Source of the DNA: JACPKO01 sp964406775
GTDB lineage: Bacteria; Patescibacteriota; Microgenomatia; Daviesbacterales; UBA10151
DNA: 20,104 bases
Assembly: GCA_964406775.1 (NCBI GenBank)
Contig: CAYOSW010000019.1
Span: forward strand, 1-20,104
Direction of reading: 5' to 3'
Position numbers and translations under genes: made by a program
Shown here: piece by piece, positions 13,351 to 20,104 of the stretch
Layout of the letters: each line of letters starts with the position of its first letter
Position numbering within the stretch: position 1 is the first letter of the stretch
Notes under the pieces: generated by a model
Database searches by the model: none
The model's input: only the letters and a program-made list of their open reading frames with translations
What the model was told of the DNA's origin: nothing

Positions 13351-14390
13351 TGTCCGAAGTTGATCTGTTTATTCCTACCTATAATAGGCCTGATTTCCTG
13401 AGGCGACTCCTCAATTATTACCAGGACATAAAAGTAAAATACAGGATTATAGTCGCTGACTCTTCTTCGGACAAAAATAAAAAATTAAACAAGAAAATCA
13501 TTCAGGAATTTTCTCGGCTTAATATTATGTACCTGGATAAATTTCAAACTTCCCAGGTATCGCATCAAAAATTTGGAGAAATGATTAAAGCAGCTAAGGC
13601 AAAATATACGGTTTTTTGTGCAGATGATGATTTTTTGATTCCTTCAGGCATTGATGATGCCGTAAATTTTTTGGAGAAAAATAAGGATTATTCTTCTGCT
13701 CACGGCACATATATTGCATTTTATATTAATGAAAATTTACCTTTCTTTAAAAAATTTATTTGGAGATATATCTATCCATATGAATCAATTACCGACGGGG
13801 ATCCTTTAAAAAGAGTCAGTAAACATCTTACTAATTACTATCAGGTTTTATGGGCAGTAAGAAGAACGGATCATCTCAAATCAGTTTATAAAGACTTTTT
13901 AAAATCCAAGACAAGTCCTGTTCTTTTTGGCGAATTGCTTCCCGATATGCTTACTCTGGTTTACGGAAAAATGAAAAGATTAAACACTTTTTATTCTGCC
14001 CGCCAGGCCTTCTCTACAGCATACGGTTATTGGCCCAGTTTACAGGATGCAATCAAGAACGGTGAATATGAAACCGAATATGACAATTTCAGAAAATGTA
14101 TATTTAAGACTTTAAATAAGCTTAACCGAAATTCTGAAGAGGAAGTAAACAAGGCGATGGATGAATCAATGAAAAAATATCTTAAACATTCGGAGCAGGA
14201 GCATATAACCGGACAGATTAATTTATTACTCAGAAAATTTCCGGAGTTTTTATCCAACTTAATCAGGCAATTGCATATACTGTATTTATATTCCAAAAAA
14301 AACTCGGATAGAATAGGTTATATTGATAATCCTAAATCTAAATTTTTTAATAACTTTGAAGTTCTTAAAAAGCACGTTATGAATTATTAA
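13350..14390 (+). CDS. TIGR00180-like family 2-type glycosyltransferase
   Basis: A 346-residue cytosolic glycosyltransferase with a GT-A nucleotide-binding start (DLFIPTYNRPDFLRRLL, 5-21), DSSSDK (37-42) and a CADDDF motif with Asp92-Asp94 as the likely metal/nucleotide-sugar ligands. The long C-terminal part (about 130-346, with WAVRRTDHL and FGELLPDML) is like the TIGR00180 glycosyltransferase family often found in surface-glycan clusters. No transmembrane segment is clear. It overlaps the aminotransferase by one base (TGATG at 13348-13352) and lies one base before the next gene, so it is in the same operon. It may add the modified sugar made by upstream enzymes; donor and acceptor are not identifiable. 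Fold and role are reasonably certain, subfamily moderately. Confidence 0.75.
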   Translation: MSEVDLFIPTYNRPDFLRRLLNYYQDIKVKYRIIVADSSSDKNKKLNKKIIQEFSRLNIMYLDKFQTSQVSHQKFGEMIKAAKAKYTVFCADDDFLIPSGIDDAVNFLEKNKDYSSAHGTYIAFYINENLPFFKKFIWRYIYPYESITDGDPLKRVSKHLTNYYQVLWAVRRTDHLKSVYKDFLKSKTSPVLFGELLPDMLTLVYGKMKRLNTFYSARQAFSTAYGYWPSLQDAIKNGEYETEYDNFRKCIFKTLNKLNRNSEEEVNKAMDESMKKYLKHSEQEHITGQINLLLRKFPEFLSNLIRQLHILYLYSKKNSDRIGYIDNPKSKFFNNFEVLKKHVMNY

Positions 14391-14391
14391 T

Positions 14392-15402
14392 ATGGATCTG
14401 AAGCAACTGGTTAAAAAATTTCTCTACTCGATTAATCACAATCCTATATCCGAAAACATTTTCTTAAACGAGATCCGAAGCCGCAAAAAACTGAAAATGA
14501 CCGATATAAACGAACTTGCTAAACCAATCAGTATGTTCGCTCCTTTCACCCGCGAAATTCATCCGGCAAATGACTGGTACGGCCACGCACATATCCTGAA
14601 AAATTTTCTCGGCTTGCCACAAAGTTATCAATTTAAATTTATATTAGAGCACGGGCTTTATCTTAATGATCAGATTGATCCTATTGATTCGGAAACGGAC
14701 TTACCTTCTTTTGTAACCTATTCCGTTTATAGAAAAAATATTCTGACCAAGTACCGTGAATTTGCGTTTTCAATCGGTCCCTTTATCACTTATGCAAAAA
14801 GCCTACTGACTGACAAGCAGATTGAGGCAGAGAAAAAAAGGCTCGGCAAATCCGTGCTTTTTTTTCCGGCCCATTCAACGCCTGTTATCGGAATGGAATT
14901 TGACACCCAGAAATTATGTAAAGAAATAAAGAAAATCAGTAATGGATATGATTCAGTCAGAATTTGTTTGTACTGGAAGGATATCTTGCTCGGACGGGCT
15001 AAGGTTTATCAGGAACAGGGGTTTGAATGCGTTACTGCGGGTCATATGCTGGATCCTAATTTTTTACCCCGCCTAAAGAGTCTTATCCTAATATCGGATT
15101 TAACCGGTTCAAATATTATCAGTTCTCAGGCAGGCTTTTGCATTGCTTTACAAAAACCCCATATTCTGATTAATAATAAACTGGAGTTAAAAACCACCAG
15201 GAATTGGAAAAAAAGAATCGGAGAGGTTTTAGCTTCAAAAAGTTATCTGGAAGTTGCCCGGGAATTTTCAAAGTTAAATTTTAAGATAACTCCGAATCAA
15301 AGAAAGCTCATTAGGAAATATTGGGGTATGGACAGTCTCAGGACCAAAACAGAACTTATGAAGATTGTTGATTTAACCGAAAAGTATTATAAGAATAAGT
15401 AA
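14392..15402 (+). CDS. Unrecognised polysaccharide-cluster protein, possible GT-B-like transferase
   Basis: A 336-residue protein I cannot assign with confidence. It has no signal peptide or clear membrane helix. Visible blocks include HPANDWYGHAHILK (57-70), FKFILEHGLYL (82-92), VTYSVYRKNIL (108-118), FFPAHSTPVIG (157-167), VRICLYWKDILLGR (189-202), GFECVTAGHML (210-220) and a serine-rich segment before AGFCIALQKPHILI (247-260). The pattern of two alternating alpha/beta halves, with a conserved-looking EHG, PAHS and TAGH, suggests a GT-B-fold transferase, like capsule or CDP-glycerol-phosphotransferase-type proteins, but this is an impression, not a motif proof. It sits between a GT2-like gene and a DUF5672 gene with 1-bp gaps, so a role in glycan assembly is likely. 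Confidence 0.55.
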   Translation: MDLKQLVKKFLYSINHNPISENIFLNEIRSRKKLKMTDINELAKPISMFAPFTREIHPANDWYGHAHILKNFLGLPQSYQFKFILEHGLYLNDQIDPIDSETDLPSFVTYSVYRKNILTKYREFAFSIGPFITYAKSLLTDKQIEAEKKRLGKSVLFFPAHSTPVIGMEFDTQKLCKEIKKISNGYDSVRICLYWKDILLGRAKVYQEQGFECVTAGHMLDPNFLPRLKSLILISDLTGSNIISSQAGFCIALQKPHILINNKLELKTTRNWKKRIGEVLASKSYLEVAREFSKLNFKITPNQRKLIRKYWGMDSLRTKTELMKIVDLTEKYYKNK

Positions 15403-15403
15403 T

Positions 15404-16198
15404 ATGCCGAAAAAAGTAGCGATCGTTATCCCGACTCATAAATCAACCCTCAATACGGATGACCTTACGTCTTTAAGACATTTGAAAAAGCATCTTTTTA
15501 AGTACGATAAATTTTTTGTAATACCGGAAAAAGTAAATGAGAAAAATTTTAAACAAAAACACGCTTCATTTATAAAATTTCCGGATCATTTTTTTTCATC
15601 CTGGCGGGGCTATAACGAACTTTTACTAAATGAGGATTTTTACAGGAAATTTACGGATTATGAATATATCCTGATATATCAGCTCGATGTTCTGGTATTT
15701 TCTGACGAACTTTTATCCTGGTGCAAAAAAGGATATGACTTCGTTGCAGCCCCCTGGTTCAGACCGGTGATCGGTTCACTGAGTAATAAAAAAGGATCTC
15801 CCTCAAGCGGAGGTAACGGAGGATTTTCCCTGAGGAAGGTAAGCAGTGCCTTACAGGTTTTAAATGAAGTTAAATCTGAAATCAAAAGACATTCTTCTAA
15901 TCCGCACATCAGAAAGTTGTGGTTTATAAAGGCCTTAATTCAGGGCAAAACACACCGAAGATGGCTCAATGCACCAGCCGATAACTATCCATTCGCAGAG
16001 GACGGTTTCTGGTCAATTGAAGCCCCAAAATATCTCAATAACTATAAAGTTCCCGCATTCAAAGAGGCTCTTAAGTTCGCATTCGAAAGATTCCCCCGGA
16101 AATGCTTTAAATTAAACGAAAATAAATTACCCTTTGGTGTTCACGCCTGGAAGAAATATGACGAAAAATTCTGGAAGCCCTTTATTCTGAAAAAATAA
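15404..16198 (+). CDS. DUF5672-family glycan-assembly protein (glycosyltransferase-like)
   Basis: A 264-residue protein matching my recollection of DUF5672, a GT-A-like family common in polysaccharide clusters. It begins KVAIVIPTHKS (4-14), then DYEYILIYQLDVLVFSDEL (85-103), with Asp95 in the place of a metal-binding DxD residue, GYDFVAAPW (110-118), GNGGFSLR (137-144), and later EDGFWS and PFGVHAWKKY. These blocks (nucleotide fold, acid, Gly-rich segment, His-Ala-Trp) are the family signature as I know it. It is the last gene of the rightward operon; its TAA abuts the TTA (reverse-strand stop) of the methyltransferase gene with no bases between. Donor and acceptor are unknown. Confidence 0.75.
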   Translation: MPKKVAIVIPTHKSTLNTDDLTSLRHLKKHLFKYDKFFVIPEKVNEKNFKQKHASFIKFPDHFFSSWRGYNELLLNEDFYRKFTDYEYILIYQLDVLVFSDELLSWCKKGYDFVAAPWFRPVIGSLSNKKGSPSSGGNGGFSLRKVSSALQVLNEVKSEIKRHSSNPHIRKLWFIKALIQGKTHRRWLNAPADNYPFAEDGFWSIEAPKYLNNYKVPAFKEALKFAFERFPRKCFKLNENKLPFGVHAWKKYDEKFWKPFILKK

Positions 16199-16906
16199 TT
16201 ACTTGCGTTTAATTACCAGCATAATATTCGGTGTTAAAGTTTTGAAGAACAGCCCTCCATTAATAATCATTACGGCCAGAATGAACAAGTGAAGAAGTTT
16301 TTGAAGTATCTTTCTTAAAATATTAAGCGGATTATCAGCCGGTATCTCAAAACCTTTTACCGAAACTTCAAAACCCAAGATTGCGGACATTCCGACCAAA
16401 TCCAGCAGTGATTGGGTGGTAAAACTTGAAGTGTGCTGAATATCCGAATACCTTTCGGTTATACCTAATGGATTATTGGCATTCGGGACTATAATAAAAA
16501 GATATCCCCCATTTTTTAAATGCTTAAACAGCATATCAATAACCTGTCCTTGTATATTTAACGGCAAATGCTCCAGGACTTGCATCATCATAATCAGATC
16601 GTATTTACCTAGCTTTTTTCCGGCGGAAGATATGTCTTTAACCGGTATTGAATTTCTGATTTTAAACCGGCTTGAAACATATTTTAAAACTTCGCCGTCA
16701 TTATCAACAATATCAATCTTATTAATTTTTTTGTCGTTTAAAAAACTCACAAACTCTCCGAGTCCGGGCCCTATCTCCAGTATCTCAGTATCTTTTTGTG
16801 ATTTTTTCGGCAGATATTCCGCTATATTGTAGTCAAAATATTTTTTCTTGCTTAAAAACGTACCCGGCGACGAGAGCTGACGGAGATGATTGAGATAGTT
16901 GCCCAT
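16199..16906 (-). CDS. Class I SAM-dependent methyltransferase
   Basis: A 235-residue methyltransferase with motif I ILEIGPGLGEF (42-52), an acidic residue after strand 2 (Asp68 in IVDND), QVLEHL (109-114) as motif IV region, and NGGYLFIIVPN (132-142). The segment ERYSDIQHTSSFTTQSL (151-167) resembles the substrate-side HxxxFT region of polysaccharide- or lipid-linked methyltransferases. The C-terminus contains a hydrophobic stretch (about 204-221), which may associate with the membrane. It is the last gene of the leftward operon, 4 bp after the SDR at 16911, with no Shine-Dalgarno. It likely methylates a sugar or glycan intermediate, but that is inferred from context. It meets the DUF5672 gene end-to-end. 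Confidence 0.8.
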   Translation of the reverse strand: MGNYLNHLRQLSSPGTFLSKKKYFDYNIAEYLPKKSQKDTEILEIGPGLGEFVSFLNDKKINKIDIVDNDGEVLKYVSSRFKIRNSIPVKDISSAGKKLGKYDLIMMMQVLEHLPLNIQGQVIDMLFKHLKNGGYLFIIVPNANNPLGITERYSDIQHTSSFTTQSLLDLVGMSAILGFEVSVKGFEIPADNPLNILRKILQKLLHLFILAVMIINGGLFFKTLTPNIMLVIKRK

Positions 16907-16910
16907 ATTT

Positions 16911-17903
16911 TTATTTCTTTAACCAGTTTTTGGGCAATTTAGAGCTTTTAATTTCAATTTCCGTATAAATTGGTTTCTGGGGACCCAGCTTTTTTGCATA
17001 CTCCCAAGTCTTTTTCAAACCCTCCTTAAGCGGAGTCCGGTCCTTATACTTAAGGTACTTTTTTGCCTGCGTATGGTCTGCAATAGCCACCTTTACTTCC
17101 TGAGGACGGTCTTCTATATAAACCGGCGGGATATTTACACCGGCAATTTCCTGAATTACAGACGATAATTCATTCAAAGAGTAATCCTTATCCGCACCTA
17201 CATTGAAAATTTTCTTATCAACCTTCAAAAACGCACAGTTAAACAGCGCATCCACTACGTCATCAATATAGGAAAAGCACCTTCTTTGATTTCCGTCACC
17301 GTAGATGTAGTAAGGTTTATTCTTAAGAATTGCATTCATAAAAATAGTTACCACATTCCTATAAGGATCAGTCATATTCTGTCTGGGCCCGTAAACATTA
17401 TGAGGTCTGGTTACAACATACTCAAACCCGTGAACACTTGAGAGAACTTTTAAGGATTCTTCCATTGCCAGCTTACTGATCCCGTAAAGGTCCTCAGGTT
17501 CCGGTTTATCCTGCTCCCTGAAAGGCGTCTGGAGCGCACCGTAAACGGCTATCGAAGAAGTTGTTACGAATCTTTTCATTCCGTATTTTACGGATGGGAC
17601 TAAGGTATTTATGAATGTCGCATAATTTCTGCTGGTTATATCAATAGGAGAAAACTGTGCTTTATTTTCAGCGGCATTGGCAGCAAGATGAAATACAATT
17701 TCAGGCTTTATCTTTTTTATAATTCTATCGGATTTTTTCGCGTCTCTCAGATCAAAGCAGTAGAATTTAACTTTCGGTGACAGATTTTTTTTGGTTCCCC
17801 CGGACAAATCGTCTATTACCGCCACATCGTGACCCGCTTCAAGAAGCCGGTCTGTTAAATGTGACCCTATAAACCCGGCACCTCCCGTAACTAAGAATCT
17901 CAC
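16911..17903 (-). CDS. GalE-like NAD-dependent epimerase/dehydratase (SDR)
   Basis: A 330-residue extended SDR. The cofactor loop is GGAGFIG (7-13), followed by DDLSGG (31-36) as in UDP-glucose 4-epimerases, with TTSSIAVYG (114-122), catalytic Tyr140/Lys144 in YGISK and RPHNVYGPRQN. Dehydratases usually have TDEVYG rather than SSIAVYG, so an epimerase or dehydrogenase is favoured. The ORF reaches an ATG at 17933, but I chose GTG 17903: it places MRFLVTGG at the start, forms a GTGA overlap with the stop of the upstream Fcl-like gene (17900-17903), and is preceded by a strong AAAGGAG at 17917-17911 with a 7-nt spacer. The sugar substrate (UDP-hexose, GDP-sugar or other) is unknown. Confidence 0.85.
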   Translation of the reverse strand: MRFLVTGGAGFIGSHLTDRLLEAGHDVAVIDDLSGGTKKNLSPKVKFYCFDLRDAKKSDRIIKKIKPEIVFHLAANAAENKAQFSPIDITSRNYATFINTLVPSVKYGMKRFVTTSSIAVYGALQTPFREQDKPEPEDLYGISKLAMEESLKVLSSVHGFEYVVTRPHNVYGPRQNMTDPYRNVVTIFMNAILKNKPYYIYGDGNQRRCFSYIDDVVDALFNCAFLKVDKKIFNVGADKDYSLNELSSVIQEIAGVNIPPVYIEDRPQEVKVAIADHTQAKKYLKYKDRTPLKEGLKKTWEYAKKLGPQKPIYTEIEIKSSKLPKNWLKK

Positions 17904-18844
17904 GATCTCACTCCTTTCGTTTTCATATACCAATCAATCGTTTTCTTAAGACCTTTTTTGAAATCGGTGGTTGATTTAAATCCGAATTCTTTTTCCGCTC
18001 TGGATGTACTTAACTTGCGTCTGGGCTGACCATCCGGTTTGGTAGTATCCCAGATTATATTTCCTTTAAAACCGGTCAAATCTTTAATCAAGTTTGCCAG
18101 ATCCCTAATGGAAATTTCAAATGATGAACCGATATTTACAGGTTCGCTCTTATTATACTTTTCGGTTGCCGAAATTATCGCCTGAGCACAATCGTCAACG
18201 TATAAGAACTCCCGAGTTGCATCCCCTGTCCCCCAAACGGAAACAAATTCCTCATTTCTGGCATTCGCATCAACGAATTTCTTTATCAGAGCCGGTATTA
18301 CGTGACTGGATTGAGGGTCAAAATTATCACCCGGACCATATAAGTTAACCGGAAGCAGAAAAATTGAATTAAAACCGTATTCCTCTCTATATGCCTGAGA
18401 TTGGACAAGCAGCATTTTTTTAGCAAGACCGTAAGGGGCATTCGTTTCCTCAGGATAACCGTCCCAGATGCTTTCCTCCTTAAACGGAACCGGCGTGAAT
18501 TTAGGATAGGCACAAATTGTCCCGATTGCGACGAATTTCTTGACGCCGGCCAGCATCGCTTCGTGCATTAGCTGAACACCCATCATTAAATTATCGTAGA
18601 AAAGAACTCCGGGATGCTCTCTGTTATAACCGATTCCTCCGACATTTCCCGCCGCGTGAATGACAATATCTGCACCTTTCACAACTTTTTCACAAACCTC
18701 CCTCTTTCTTAAATCCTCCGAGGAAGATCTGGGGATAATGGGTTCAATACCCTGACTTTTAAGTTTAGCGGTTAAAACTGAGCCTAAAAATCCGGAACCT
18801 CCTGTTAAAACGACTTTTTTACCCTGCCAATACTTATGCTTCAT
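17900..18844 (-). CDS. fcl: GDP-L-fucose synthase-like SDR (Fcl/WcaG)
   Basis: A 314-residue extended SDR. The nucleotide loop is TGGSGFLG (14-21). The catalytic set of GDP-L-fucose synthase is present: Thr109 (Ser in the E. coli enzyme) and Cys111 in GTICAYP, Tyr138/Lys142 in APYGLAK and His181 in SSHVIPA, plus KPDGQPRR. The family turns GDP-4-keto-6-deoxymannose into GDP-L-fucose by 3,5-epimerisation and NADPH reduction. I use ATG 18844 (MKHKYWQGKK), which overlaps the upstream GT2 gene by 11 bp, over the longer start at 18874. It ends in a GTGA overlap with the GalE-like SDR. It is a paralogue of the enzyme at 1634, so at least one of them may use another 4-keto sugar. No GDP-mannose 4,6-dehydratase is visible in the window. 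Confidence 0.85.
   Translation of the reverse strand: MKHKYWQGKKVVLTGGSGFLGSVLTAKLKSQGIEPIIPRSSSEDLRKREVCEKVVKGADIVIHAAGNVGGIGYNREHPGVLFYDNLMMGVQLMHEAMLAGVKKFVAIGTICAYPKFTPVPFKEESIWDGYPEETNAPYGLAKKMLLVQSQAYREEYGFNSIFLLPVNLYGPGDNFDPQSSHVIPALIKKFVDANARNEEFVSVWGTGDATREFLYVDDCAQAIISATEKYNKSEPVNIGSSFEISIRDLANLIKDLTGFKGNIIWDTTKPDGQPRRKLSTSRAEKEFGFKSTTDFKKGLKKTIDWYMKTKGVRS
17904..17917 (-). promoter_or_regulatory. Shine-Dalgarno site deciding a GTG start
   Basis: The minus strand reads AAAGGAG (17917-17911), then 7 bases, then GTG at 17903-17901. This decides the start of the GalE-like SDR in favour of GTG over the upstream ATG at 17933. Confidence 0.75.
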
Positions 18845-19658
18845 TTTTCGTCTCAGGACTGAATTTATGAACAAATCTGAGCAGTAAATAGACCGAGGTT
18901 ATGAGCTTGATATGCAAACCGTGCAGAAACAGAATTAGAGTATTGTCAGTATATTTTTTTGCAACTTCAAGCTCGTCCTGAAACTGTTTTATAAATCCTG
19001 TGGAACTTTTTGATGAAGGAATTATCCTGAAGCTGCCCAAATATTTGTTGATAAATCCCGGATTATAAACTTTACCGACCCGCAACCAATTATCATAATC
19101 CATTACATAAAATTGCTTCGGATCCAGCAGTCCGACCTGTTTATGAATTTCTTTTCGCCAAAAAACCCCCATTTGGGATATAAAATTCAAAATAAGAAGT
19201 ATCTGATAGTTATAGTGCTCCAGCCAAAAATTCTTATAAGAAGTAATTAAACTACGGATAGGCCTGTCTTCCGAATCGATAATATCGCATTTTCCGTAAA
19301 CCCACATAGAAGCCGGATTATTTTCGAAATATTTTGAAACAGCCTTAAAAGTTCCGGGTTTATAAACATCGTCACAATTTAACCAGGCAATGATGTCTCC
19401 GTTTACACTTTTTATTCCGGTATTAATTGCATCGGTCTGCCCTTTATCCTTTTTTGAAACCCATTTAATTTTTTTTGGATATTTCTTAGCGTAAAATCTA
19501 ATAACTTCAACAGTTCCGTCTTTTGAACCGCCGTCTTTTATAAATAGATCAAAGTTCTGATAATCCTGCTCTATTACCGATTTAATTGCTCTCTCGATAT
19601 ATTGGACACAATTATAGCTCGGCATAACTACCGAGATTTTTAAACTATTTTTTGCCAC
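18834..19658 (-). CDS. Family 2 glycosyltransferase (GT-A)
   Basis: A 274-residue inverting-type GT2 enzyme. SVVMPSYNCVQYIERAI (9-25) is the nucleotide-binding start, DGGSKDGT (42-49) follows, GQTDAINTG (73-81) is typical, and LNCDDVYK (93-100) contains Asp96/Asp97 of the DxD-like metal site. Downstream YVMDYDNWLR is a common acceptor-side motif of WcaA-like glycosyltransferases. The C-terminus is hydrophobic (ILFLHGLHIKLITSVYLL region), suggesting membrane attachment. Translation starts at GTG 19658, supported by a strong AAAGGAGG (19672-19665) 6 bases upstream. It overlaps the end of the DUF2304 gene by 14 bp, and that SD lies within DUF2304 codons. It is expected to transfer a sugar to a lipid-linked glycan on the cytosolic side; sugar unknown. 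Confidence 0.85.
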   Translation of the reverse strand: MAKNSLKISVVMPSYNCVQYIERAIKSVIEQDYQNFDLFIKDGGSKDGTVEVIRFYAKKYPKKIKWVSKKDKGQTDAINTGIKSVNGDIIAWLNCDDVYKPGTFKAVSKYFENNPASMWVYGKCDIIDSEDRPIRSLITSYKNFWLEHYNYQILLILNFISQMGVFWRKEIHKQVGLLDPKQFYVMDYDNWLRVGKVYNPGFINKYLGSFRIIPSSKSSTGFIKQFQDELEVAKKYTDNTLILFLHGLHIKLITSVYLLLRFVHKFSPETKNEA

Positions 19659-19986
19659 CTGAAGCCTCCTTTAATGCCTTCTCTCTTACTAATTTTTCAA
19701 TTCTTTGCTCCAAAGACTTACTTTTTATATACGCTTTGTAAGAAAGAGTAATTACAAGGATGAATCCTCCGATAACCATAAAATCAAATACTCTGGTAAT
19801 CAGGAACGTGCTGGCAAATCCCTGAAGCAACCCCGGAAAAATAATTATAATTGTAGCCCCAACCCAAATTGTCCACCAACTGATAAATTCAATTTTTCCT
19901 ATTTCTCTTCTGCGATAGTTAAGATATGCAAGATAAATCATTATTAATGAAAATACTATTGCAATAAGTTGAAGTCCTGTAATCAT
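19645..19986 (-). CDS. DUF2304 small membrane protein
   Basis: A 113-residue protein with three likely transmembrane helices (about 2-22, 33-51 and 66-87) and a basic, coiled tail (88-107, SLEQRIEKLVREKAL). This size, topology and position next to a GT2 gene are characteristic of DUF2304, found beside DPM-type glycosyltransferases. Its function is not established; a partner that anchors or regulates the glycosyltransferase or its polyprenyl-phosphate-sugar product is a reasonable guess. I chose ATG 19986 over TTG 20001: GGAG (19999-19996) precedes it by 9 bases, and it forms an ATGA overlap with the stop of the GT gene (19983-19986). The 3' codons hold the Shine-Dalgarno of the next gene. Confidence 0.78.
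   Translation of the reverse strand: MITGLQLIAIVFSLIMIYLAYLNYRRREIGKIEFISWWTIWVGATIIIIFPGLLQGFASTFLITRVFDFMVIGGFILVITLSYKAYIKSKSLEQRIEKLVREKALKEASGGKK
19659..19672 (-). promoter_or_regulatory. Strong Shine-Dalgarno for the GT2 gene, embedded in DUF2304 codons
   Basis: The minus strand reads AAAGGAGG (19672-19665), then CTTCAG, then GTG at 19658. This near-complete match to the 16S anti-SD fixes the GTG start. Confidence 0.8.
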
Positions 19987-20104
19987 AAAAGAATTCTCCA
20001 ACGGAAAACATCAAAAAGAATATTGAACGCATCAAGAACTGTCACTCCTTTATGCTTATCATAATAAATAGTCTGAATCGGAACTTCACAGCTTTTTAGT
20101 TTAT
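19983..20104 (-). CDS. C-terminal end of a GT2 (DPM-like) glycosyltransferase, truncated by the window
   Basis: Only about 39 C-terminal residues are visible, in the frame that starts at 20102 and ends with TGA at 19985-19983. They read through CEVPIQTIYYDKHKG and a hydrophobic/basic end (FDVFRWRILL). The VPIQTIYY segment is the usual final beta strand of DPM/dolichyl-phosphate-sugar-like GT2 enzymes that make polyprenyl-phosphate sugars. It overlaps the DUF2304 start as ATGA, a known genomic pairing for these families. The catalytic part lies outside the window, so the assignment rests on this tail and the context. Confidence 0.55.
   Translation of the reverse strand, partial: KLKSCEVPIQTIYYDKHKGVTVLDAFNILFDVFRWRILL

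Noticed and set aside
17903..17933. ATG 17933 as start of the GalE-like SDR
   Set aside because: It adds ten residues ahead of the Rossmann strand, while GTG 17903 has a strong SD and a GTGA overlap with the previous stop.
1..20104. CRISPR array, tRNA/rRNA, insertion sequence or phage genes
   Set aside because: No regularly spaced repeats, structured RNA genes, transposase or integrase motifs, or long intergenic stretches were found while reading the window.

Overview
The window is almost entirely coding DNA for building an unusual surface polysaccharide. I see sugar-nucleotide biosynthesis enzymes, sugar-modifying enzymes, glycosyltransferases and a methyltransferase, with no tRNA, rRNA, transposase, integrase, phage gene or CRISPR array. 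Base composition is moderately AT-rich, stops are mostly TAA, and the standard bacterial code fits because TGA is a real stop in several genes. Genes are densely packed and Shine-Dalgarno sites are sparse. The content would suit an uncultured low-GC bacterium, for instance a Patescibacteria/CPR lineage, but nothing here proves the taxon.

There are four strand blocks. Block A (1-1650, +) holds two Gfo/Idh/MocA-type oxidoreductases, the first cut by the window edge. Block B (1634-5094, -) holds, in transcription order, two DegT-fold enzymes in which histidine replaces the PLP lysine (ColD-like sugar 3-dehydratases) and a GDP-fucose-synthase-like reductase. Block C (5195-16198, +) starts from a roughly 100-bp divergent intergenic region. 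It encodes a heptose kinase (HddA), a GmhA-SDR fusion, an HddC-GmhB fusion, an RmlC-like epimerase, an SDR lacking the catalytic Tyr, an SDR-GNAT fusion, a lysine-bearing DegT aminotransferase, and three glycan-assembly proteins (a TIGR00180-like glycosyltransferase, an unrecognised protein and a DUF5672 protein). Block D (16199-20104, -) reads from the right edge: the tail of a DPM-like GT2, DUF2304, a second GT2, a GDP-fucose-synthase-like SDR, a GalE-like SDR and a methyltransferase.

The strongest reading is that block C carries all four activities for GDP-D-glycero-alpha-D-manno-heptose (sedoheptulose-7-phosphate isomerase, heptose-7-phosphate 1-kinase, 1,7-bisphosphate 7-phosphatase, guanylyltransferase) in three consecutive ORFs, two of them fusions. 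Downstream oxidoreductase, epimerase, aminotransferase and N-acetyltransferase modules could turn the activated heptose into a modified, possibly N-acetylated amino, sugar. Block B and the fucose-synthase-like genes point to a separate 3-deoxy (colitose-like) branch. No 4,6-dehydratase is visible in the window to feed either branch. The final sugars are inference.

The most notable points are the two opposite fusions of paralogous SDR modules (GmhA-SDR and SDR-GNAT), the tandem His-for-Lys DegT pair, and the Phe-for-Tyr SDR. No gene-free stretch exceeds about 100 bp.
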